Source: Bordetella parapertussis (lineage in GTDB: Bacteria > Pseudomonadota > Gammaproteobacteria > Burkholderiales > Burkholderiaceae_B). Taken from it: a stretch of 8,067 nt of DNA. Shown one piece after another: positions 1 to 4,777 of this stretch. The first letter of the stretch is position 1, and each line of letters starts with the position of its first letter. The notes beneath the pieces are model-generated. The model was not told where the DNA came from. It worked only from the letters and a program-made list of their open reading frames with translations, and made no database searches. Both the position numbers and the translations under genes were made by a program. Location of the stretch: positions 1 through 8,067 of the forward strand of contig CAMBLP010000098.1 in NCBI GenBank assembly GCA_945868195.1. Direction: 5' to 3'.

Positions 1-81
1 CCCAGATGCGGGTTTAGGTGTCGAAGTATCTTTTTTAGGTTTTTTAGCTTCTTTGCTAGACTTTTGTTGACCTTTGGCCAT
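1..81 (-). CDS. Lysine-rich small protein, N-terminal part (runs off left edge)
   Basis: Read on the minus strand, an ATG at 81 opens a frame that stays open to the window edge, giving 27 residues that begin MAKGQQKSSKEAKKPKKD. A purine-rich GGGGA lies about 6 bases upstream of the ATG, which supports this start. The peptide is very rich in lysine, with serine and proline, has no hydrophobic segment, and is likely disordered and basic. I associate similar short MAKGQ-type lysine-rich proteins of unknown function with Burkholderiales, but this is from memory. It is transcribed divergently from arfB with 59 bp between the two starts. The C-terminus is outside the window, so length and function cannot be judged; no function is proposed. 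Confidence 0.6.
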   Translation of the reverse strand, partial: MAKGQQKSSKEAKKPKKDTSTPKPASG

Positions 82-140
82 GATATTTCCCCGACAAATT
101 AACGATAAACTAGTGTACATGCCTATCGAATAAAAACCCA

Positions 141-545
141 ATGCTCCCCCTTTTGTCTGTATCCGAATCTGAGGTCGAAGTCTCCGCCATGCGTTCGCAA
201 GGCGCGGGTGGGCAGAATGTCAACAAGGTTTCGAGTGCGATTCACCTGCGCTTTCATATTCCCCATTCAAGTTTGCCCGCCGACGTCAAAGTACGACTGC
301 TCGCGCTCAGGGACTCGCGCATCACGCGGGACGGTGCCATCGTTATTAAGGCACAATCCCACCGCAGCCAAGAACTCAACCGTATGGATGCGTTCGTCCG
401 ACTCAACGAATTGGTCAACAGCGTTGCACGCCCGCCCAAAACACGGCATGCGACAAAACCCAGTTTTGGTTCACGCCAACGACGGCTCGAAACAAAACGA
501 AAACACTCGGAAACCAAGGCCCTCCGTGGGAAATCCACCCTTTAA
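141..545 (+). CDS. arfB: Alternative ribosome-rescue factor ArfB (YaeJ-type peptidyl-tRNA hydrolase)
   Basis: This 134-residue protein is a class I release-factor-like peptidyl-tRNA hydrolase. In the family it enters ribosomes stalled at the 3' end of broken mRNA and frees the nascent chain without a stop codon. The sequence shows the catalytic motif GAGGQNVNK at residues 21-29 (GGQ at 23-25), then SSAIHLRF and IVIKAQSHRSQELNR, all typical of the YaeJ/ArfB core. The last 35 or so residues form a basic tail (RQRRLETKRKHSETKALRGK), which in the family sits in the empty mRNA channel. There is no codon-recognition domain, so it is not RF1 or RF2. The length is close to E. coli YaeJ (140 aa). The ATG at 141 has no evident Shine-Dalgarno sequence, but the next Met (residue 17) would remove part of the conserved N-terminus. 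The Lon-domain gene follows 42 bases later on the same strand. Confidence 0.93.
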   Translation: MLPLLSVSESEVEVSAMRSQGAGGQNVNKVSSAIHLRFHIPHSSLPADVKVRLLALRDSRITRDGAIVIKAQSHRSQELNRMDAFVRLNELVNSVARPPKTRHATKPSFGSRQRRLETKRKHSETKALRGKSTL

Positions 546-587
546 TAAGATTGTGATCACGATCGCATCCAACCATGAGTCAGACAG

Positions 588-1214
588 ATGAACATCCCAC
601 TTTTCCCCCTTGGCTCGACGCTTTTTCCTGAGGGCTTATTAGCGCTTAAAATTTTCGAAGTGCGCTATCTCGACATGACCAAAGCATGTTTTAAGCAACA
701 AACCCCCTTTGGCGTGGTCACGCTGTCAGAGGGGCCGGAGGTCCGGATTCCAGGCAAAGAGGTTGAGTTTGCGGATATAGGCACATTGGCGCACATTATC
801 GACTTTGATGCGGTTCAACCCAGCTTGTATATGCTGCGCTGCCGGGGTGGGCAACGTTTCAAGATCCTTGAGCGTACTCAGGCACCGAATGGCGCCTGGT
901 CTGCCAACATTGAATTGATGGATGCGGATCCAGAGATCGATATTCCGCCAGAGCTGACACCGACATCGCAGGCGCTCGCGCGACTCATTGCGTCTTTTGA
1001 GGAGCAAAACGTCGCAAACGATGATCGCCCTTTTCTCGCCCCCTACCGCCTCAACGACTGCGGTTGGGTTGTCAATCGCTGGGCTGAATTACTCAACATT
1101 CCTTCTGCGCAAAAAGCGCACTTGCTCTCCATGGAAAATCCACGCTTGCGCCTGGATTTACTGCAGGAGATGCTCGAAGAAATGGGGGCTTTTAAGCCTC
1201 CACGTCAGTCATGA
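588..1214 (+). CDS. Free-standing Lon N-terminal (substrate-binding) domain protein
   Basis: This 208-residue protein matches the LON substrate-binding domain family. It starts with IPLFPLGSTLFPEGLLALKI, followed by FEVRYLDM: a beta strand, a P-L-FP turn and the FE-RYLDM motif that open the Lon protease N-domain. The middle has beta-rich segments such as FGVVTLSEG, GTLAHIIDF and MLRCRGGQRFKILE. The C-terminal third is helical and ends near LRLDLLQEMLEEMG. There is no AAA+ Walker motif and no Ser-Lys protease domain, so it is not a truncated Lon; bacteria commonly carry such stand-alone versions of about 200 residues. Its biochemical role is not established, and peptide or unfolded-protein binding is an inference from Lon. 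The start at 588 is the only one in frame that keeps the conserved opening; the ribosome-binding site is weak. It lies 42 bases after arfB and may be cotranscribed with it. Confidence 0.85.
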   Translation: MNIPLFPLGSTLFPEGLLALKIFEVRYLDMTKACFKQQTPFGVVTLSEGPEVRIPGKEVEFADIGTLAHIIDFDAVQPSLYMLRCRGGQRFKILERTQAPNGAWSANIELMDADPEIDIPPELTPTSQALARLIASFEEQNVANDDRPFLAPYRLNDCGWVVNRWAELLNIPSAQKAHLLSMENPRLRLDLLQEMLEEMGAFKPPRQS

Positions 1215-1224
1215 ACAGACTGGC

Positions 1225-2436
1225 TTAGGCGCGTAAAGAAGCGCAGAAAGCCTTGATGCGTTCGCAAGCATCTTTCAACACATCATCCGATGTTGCATAA
1301 GAAATCCTGAAATATGGCGCGAGACCAAATGCCGAGCCTGGAACGACTGCGACCAGTTTTTCTGCGAGCAGAGCATTGGCAAAGTCGAAATCATTATTGA
1401 TTTTGACGCCTTTGGGTGTGGTCTTGCCAATTGTGCCAGCACAGCTCGGATAGACGTAAAACGCGCCTTGCGGCTTGAGGCAAGTGACGCCCTCGCATTC
1501 ATTGAGCATGCGTACGACCATATCTCTGCGACGCTCAAACACGAGATTGTGATCGGCGATAAAGCCTTGTGGACCATCCAAGGCTTCGAGCGCTGCCGCC
1601 TGACTGATCGAGGAAGGATTTGAAGTCGACTGGGACTGAATCGCCGACATTGCGCCAATCAACCAGCTCGGTCCGTGGCCGTATCCGATACGCCAACCTG
1701 TCATGCAATAGGCTTTTGAAACACCGTTGACCGTCAATACACGGTCCGCGATCTCTGGTGACACCTGGGCCAAAGTCGCAAATTTGGCGCCGTCAAACAA
1801 CAGTTTTTCGTACATATCATCGACCATCACCAAAACATTGGGATACGCCTTGATGACCTGGCCGAGCGCCTTGAGATCGTCCGCTGTGTAGACAGAGCCT
1901 GTTGGGTTTGAAGGGGAATTCAGGATCAGCCATTTTGTCCGAGGCGTGATGGCTTTTTTAAGCAACTCGGGCGTCAACTTGAAACCAACGGACGCATCGC
2001 ACACCACGGGAACCGCGGTTCCTCCCGCAAGCACGACCATATCGGGATAGCTCACCCAATACGGCGCAGGAATCAACACCTCATCGCCCTCGCCAATCGT
2101 CGCGACCAACGCATTGAATAGAACCTGTTTGCCGCCCGTACACACAATGACATCATCGGGATTGATCGTCATCGCATGATCACGCAAAAATTTTCTGGCA
2201 ATCGCGCGCTTTAATTCTGCTGTCCCGTTAACGGCGGTATAGCGCGTTTGTCCGCCTTGAATGGCCTTGATGGCAGCCTCGCGGATATTGGCGGGCGTGT
2301 CCATATCCGGCTCGCCTTGCGCCAAAGCGATGACATCCATGCCTTTAGCTTTCAGCGCCTTGGCATTGTCGGTGATCGCCAACGTTGGCGAAGGCTTAAC
2401 CAAAGACATCCGAGGCGACAGTAAGGCTGCACTCAT
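1225..2436 (-). CDS. Pyridoxal-phosphate-dependent class I aminotransferase (aspartate aminotransferase-like)
   Basis: This 403-residue cytosolic fold-type I aminotransferase probably moves an amino group between aspartate (or a related amino acid) and 2-oxoglutarate. Visible family residues include GGKQ (101-104) for cofactor phosphate contacts, PYW (125-127) whose aromatic residue stacks on the ring, and NSPSNPTG (173-180, Asn177). VDDMYE (205-210) supplies Asp206 and Tyr209. The Schiff-base lysine is Lys241 in SKAYCMTGWRIGY, with Arg249 for the phosphate, and Arg377 in FRISYA binds the substrate carboxylate. The SKxYxMTGWRIGY form and the length point to the Thermus/Rhizobium-type aspartate aminotransferase branch rather than E. 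coli AspC. Members of that branch can also act on prephenate, so the exact substrate is open. The start is well supported: GGAGA lies 5 bases upstream of the ATG. It converges on the Lon-domain gene with a 10-bp gap and diverges from the Bug gene. Confidence 0.92.
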   Translation of the reverse strand: MSAALLSPRMSLVKPSPTLAITDNAKALKAKGMDVIALAQGEPDMDTPANIREAAIKAIQGGQTRYTAVNGTAELKRAIARKFLRDHAMTINPDDVIVCTGGKQVLFNALVATIGEGDEVLIPAPYWVSYPDMVVLAGGTAVPVVCDASVGFKLTPELLKKAITPRTKWLILNSPSNPTGSVYTADDLKALGQVIKAYPNVLVMVDDMYEKLLFDGAKFATLAQVSPEIADRVLTVNGVSKAYCMTGWRIGYGHGPSWLIGAMSAIQSQSTSNPSSISQAAALEALDGPQGFIADHNLVFERRRDMVVRMLNECEGVTCLKPQGAFYVYPSCAGTIGKTTPKGVKINNDFDFANALLAEKLVAVVPGSAFGLAPYFRISYATSDDVLKDACERIKAFCASLRA

Positions 2437-2453
2437 TTATTTCTCCAAAGAAA

Positions 2454-2480
2454 GATCGGTGCATGATGCATGCATCGATC
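2454..2480. promoter_or_regulatory. 27-bp near-perfect palindrome in the divergent spacer (candidate operator or leader hairpin)
   Basis: The arms are GATCGGTGCATG (2454-2465) and CATGCATCGATC (2469-2480) around a 3-base centre. Eleven of the twelve arm positions pair; only the sixth position (2459 against 2475) does not. It lies 17 bases upstream of the aminotransferase ATG, ahead of its ribosome-binding site, and about 97 bases upstream of the Bug start, just ahead of a possible promoter for the Bug gene. The symmetry suggests a dimeric regulator's binding site, or a hairpin in the aminotransferase leader RNA. The regulator is unknown. Confidence 0.45.
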
Positions 2481-2481
2481 A

Positions 2482-2509
2482 GGGACACGATAAATGGAAT
2501 GAATATAAC
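2482..2509 (+). promoter_or_regulatory. Possible sigma-70 promoter for the Bug gene
   Basis: A TATAAC hexamer at 2504-2509 differs from the -10 consensus at one base. GGGACA at 2482-2487 matches four of six bases of the -35 consensus, with 16-bp spacing. It lies directly downstream of the palindrome at 2454-2480 and would give a leader of about 60 bases before the Bug start. It was called by eye only. Confidence 0.3.
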
Positions 2510-2563
2510 CCAAGGAAAATCTCCCAAATCCTCGCCACAGCATGGTATCGTGCAAAAAAATAC

Positions 2564-2570
2564 AGGAGGA
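2564..2570 (+). promoter_or_regulatory. Strong Shine-Dalgarno site that fixes the Bug start
   Basis: AGGAGGA lies 6 bases upstream of the ATG at 2577. This selects that start over the in-frame ATG at 2463, which would add 38 residues with no ribosome-binding site and would bury the signal peptide. Confidence 0.85.
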
Positions 2571-2576
2571 CACACC

Positions 2577-3560
2577 ATGACTTTCAATTTGCGACTGACT
2601 CGACGCGCCCTGCTCGGCGCTCTCGTTTTAACAACCGGCTTAGGTTTGAATGCTGCTGCGCAAGCCAAGTACCCTGAAAAGCCTATCAAAATCATTGTCG
2701 GCTTCGCGGCTGGCGGACCCACGGACATCGTGGCCCGTCTGGTTGGAAATCGTTTAGAAAAAGCCCTCGGCCAAACCGTGATTGTCGAGAACAAGCCCGG
2801 TGGCGGCTCAAACATTGCTTCAGCAGAGGCCGCACGCGCCAAGCCTGACGGCTACACCCTCTTTTTGGGGACCGTTGCCAATGCGACCAATATGTCGATC
2901 TATAAAAACCTGACCTATAACACCGAGCGTGACTTCATTCCCATCTCGCAGCTGGTTTCCTCTCCTAGCGTATTGGTCGTAAATAATAATCTTCCCGTCA
3001 AGAATCTTAAAGAGCTGATTGCTTATGCCAAAGCCAATCCAGGCAAGCTCTCTTACGCCTCCTCAGGCGCTGGGGGCTCACCTCATCTGGCTGGAGAGAT
3101 GCTCAAGCAGCGTGCAGGCATCGACGCACTGCACATCCCCTACAAAGGCGCTGCTCCCGCGATGAATGACGTCATGGGCGGTACTGTGTCCATGGGCTTT
3201 AAAACAGCCTCGGGCGTGACCACCACGATTCAAGCAGGTCGCATTAGAGCCATCGCGATTGCCAGCAACACACGTTTACCTCAGTTGCCTGACGTTCCGA
3301 CCTTGAACGAACTTGGATTCAAAGACTTTGAAGTGAGCTCATGGAGTGGCCTGTTCGCTCCGAAAGGCACTCCACAAGCCATTATCGACACTCTGGGCAA
3401 AGCAACCGTCGACATTATTAAAAATCCAGAGGTTCGTAAGCAGCTTGAAGGCATGGGTGCGATCCCTGTCGGCAGCACACCCGAAGAGTTCAAGAAGTAT
3501 GTCCGATCAGAAATCGAAAAGTGGGGCGTTGTCGCCAAGGCTGCAAATATTCAGCTTTAA
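2577..3560 (+). CDS. Tripartite tricarboxylate transporter substrate-binding protein (Bug family)
   Basis: This 327-residue periplasmic solute-binding protein belongs to the Bug/TctC family, which is greatly expanded in Burkholderiales and binds small carboxylates or related compounds. The N-terminus has a basic segment with a twin arginine (TRRALLG, residues 8-14), a hydrophobic core, and a likely signal-peptidase site after AQA at residue 30. The mature part opens YPEKPIKIIVGFAAGGPTD, the hallmark first ligand-binding loop. Further family motifs are VENKPGGGSNIA, AKPDGYTLFLG, LSYASSGAGGSPHLAGE, HIPYKGAAPAMNDVMGG and DVPTLNELGF. Length is normal. No TctA or TctB membrane components are nearby, so it is an orphan binding protein, common for this family, and its ligand cannot be read from the sequence. 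It is divergent from the aminotransferase, and a strong terminator follows, so it is probably a single-gene unit. Confidence 0.93.
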   Translation: MTFNLRLTRRALLGALVLTTGLGLNAAAQAKYPEKPIKIIVGFAAGGPTDIVARLVGNRLEKALGQTVIVENKPGGGSNIASAEAARAKPDGYTLFLGTVANATNMSIYKNLTYNTERDFIPISQLVSSPSVLVVNNNLPVKNLKELIAYAKANPGKLSYASSGAGGSPHLAGEMLKQRAGIDALHIPYKGAAPAMNDVMGGTVSMGFKTASGVTTTIQAGRIRAIAIASNTRLPQLPDVPTLNELGFKDFEVSSWSGLFAPKGTPQAIIDTLGKATVDIIKNPEVRKQLEGMGAIPVGSTPEEFKKYVRSEIEKWGVVAKAANIQL

Positions 3561-3588
3561 ACGTTTGACCAGGTGGACGAGTAAATCT

Positions 3589-3625
3589 CGCCTCAGACTC
3601 TCTTTTCAAGGTCTGAGGCGTTTTT
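3589..3625 (+). terminator. Rho-independent terminator after the Bug gene
   Basis: A perfect 10-bp stem, CGCCTCAGAC (3589-3598) with GTCTGAGGCG (3611-3620), closes a 12-base loop and is followed at once by TTTTT (3621-3625). It starts 28 bases after the Bug stop codon and insulates the aldo/keto reductase gene from it. Confidence 0.9.
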
Positions 3626-3651
3626 GTTTGGTGTAAAAAAGGAATCTGCTT

Positions 3652-3656
3652 AAGGA
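3652..3656 (+). promoter_or_regulatory. Ribosome-binding site that decides the aldo/keto reductase start
   Basis: AAGGA lies 8 bases upstream of the ATG at 3665. The other in-frame ATG at 3656 overlaps this site and has no ribosome-binding site of its own, so the start at 3665 is preferred. Confidence 0.65.
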
Positions 3657-3664
3657 TGATTCAC

Positions 3665-4684
3665 ATGGCAAGTCAAGACCCCCACTACAGCCCTCTCGGC
3701 AACAGCGGTTTAATGGTGCCGCGACTTTGGCTCGGCTCAATGATGTTTGGCGATCAAACCGATGAAGCCGTTGCGCGCGAAATGGTGGCGGTCACGCGCG
3801 ATGCGGGACTCAATGCGATCGATAGCGCAGACAACTACGCAGGCGGCGAGTCTGAGCGTATTGTTGGCAAACTCATCGCTCAAGATCGCGCACGCTGGGT
3901 ATTGGCGACCAAGGTCGCTAATCCAATCGGTAAAGAGCCTAACGACAAAGGTTTATCTCGTCGCTGGATCATGCAGGAAGTCGACAACAGTTTGAAGCGC
4001 CTCAATACAGACTGGATCGACGTCTACTACATGCATAAAGACGATGAAACCACACCCATCGAAGAAACCCTATCGAGCTTTGCCCGTTTGATCGACATGG
4101 GCAAGATTCGTTACTACGGCATATCGAACTTTCGCGGCTGGCGTGTTGCCCGCATGGTAGAGACCGCGCGCCGCATGGGCATTCCTCAGCCTATTGTTTG
4201 CCAACCGCCCTACAGCGCCGTCACCCGCCTGATTGAGACCGAAGTCATCCCTGCCTGTGCGCATTATGGTGTCGGCGTGGTGGCCTACAGTCCCTTGGCG
4301 CGTGGCGTACTCACTGGCAAATACGACCCGAATGTCAAGCCCGATCCAAATAGCCGGGCCGGACGCGGTGATCGTCGCATGCACCAGACCGAGTTTCGCA
4401 CTGAATCGCTTGAGATCGCCAATGCGCTGAAATTACACGCGCAAAGCCGTGGCTTGAGTCCGACACAGTTCGCAATCGCCTGGGCGCTCAACAATCGTTT
4501 GGTGAGCGGTGTGATTGGAGGTCCCCGCACGTTGGAGCAATGGCAAGATTATGTGGCGGCATTGAACGTTGAACTGACTCCCGAAGACGAGGCCTTGGTC
4601 GATCAATATGTACCCTCGGGCTATGCCTCTACGCATGGCTTTGTCGACCCCCAATACCCCATCAAGGGTCGCGAACCCCGCTAA
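3665..4684 (+). CDS. Aldo/keto reductase
   Basis: This 339-residue cytosolic NADPH-type oxidoreductase has a TIM-barrel fold and reduces aldehydes or ketones. The four catalytic residues of the superfamily are visible: Asp53 and Tyr58 in AIDSADNYAGGESE, Lys83 in LATKVAN, and His124 in YYMHKDD. Other family features are YGISNF (151-156), QPPYSAVTR (180-188), VAYSPLARGVLTGKY (206-220) and the cofactor-phosphate segment GVIGGPRTLEQ (282-292). The length and the SPLARGVLTGKY signature fit the bacterial YghZ/YajO-like or voltage-gated-potassium-channel-beta-like group, but the substrate cannot be assigned. It begins 105 bases after the Bug stop, behind that gene's terminator, and ends in its own hairpin, so it is likely a single-gene unit. 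A 342-residue version from the ATG at 3656 is possible but less likely. Confidence 0.9.
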   Translation: MASQDPHYSPLGNSGLMVPRLWLGSMMFGDQTDEAVAREMVAVTRDAGLNAIDSADNYAGGESERIVGKLIAQDRARWVLATKVANPIGKEPNDKGLSRRWIMQEVDNSLKRLNTDWIDVYYMHKDDETTPIEETLSSFARLIDMGKIRYYGISNFRGWRVARMVETARRMGIPQPIVCQPPYSAVTRLIETEVIPACAHYGVGVVAYSPLARGVLTGKYDPNVKPDPNSRAGRGDRRMHQTEFRTESLEIANALKLHAQSRGLSPTQFAIAWALNNRLVSGVIGGPRTLEQWQDYVAALNVELTPEDEALVDQYVPSGYASTHGFVDPQYPIKGREPR

Positions 4685-4699
4685 GCGTTGTTCGCTCAT

Positions 4700-4740
4700 C
4701 GCAAGGCCCGCCCTCGAACCACCGTGTGGCGGGTTTTGCG
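4700..4740 (+). terminator. Hairpin terminator after the aldo/keto reductase gene
   Basis: The core stem is CCCGCC (4707-4712) with GGCGGG (4728-4733), followed by TTTT. The flanks CGCAAGG and TTTTGCG also pair, two of the pairs being G-U, so the full stem is 13 bp with a 15-base loop. It begins 16 bases after the stop codon. The T run lies partly inside the longer stem, so it is a less typical terminator than the one after the Bug gene. Confidence 0.6.
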
Positions 4741-4777
4741 GCGATAATAAGCGCTTGGTTATCTACGTTTTAAGCAC

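Noticed and set aside
553..560. GTGATCAC palindrome upstream of the Lon-domain gene, resembling a CRP half-site pair
   Set aside because: A CRP site needs TGTGA and TCACA separated by 6 bases; here the halves abut, and an 8-bp palindrome is expected by chance.
208..591. Open frame of 127 codons overlapping arfB
   Set aside because: It is a shadow in another frame; its translation shows no family motif, while the arfB frame carries GGQ and the full ArfB core.
1204..1224. Hairpin at the convergent junction of the Lon-domain gene and the aminotransferase gene (GTCAGTC with GACTGGC)
   Set aside because: The 7-bp stem includes a wobble pair, has no T run on either side and overlaps coding sequence; too weak to call a bidirectional terminator.
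2463..2576. In-frame upstream ATG extending the Bug protein by 38 residues
   Set aside because: It has no ribosome-binding site and would bury a clear signal peptide, while a strong AGGAGGA precedes the ATG at 2577.
3656..3664. ATG giving a 3-residue longer aldo/keto reductase
   Set aside because: The A of this ATG is part of the AAGGA ribosome-binding site that serves the ATG at 3665.
4741..4777. Possible -10 elements (GATAAT, TTATCT) before cphA
   Set aside because: No -35 partner at acceptable spacing could be found by eye, so no promoter is called.
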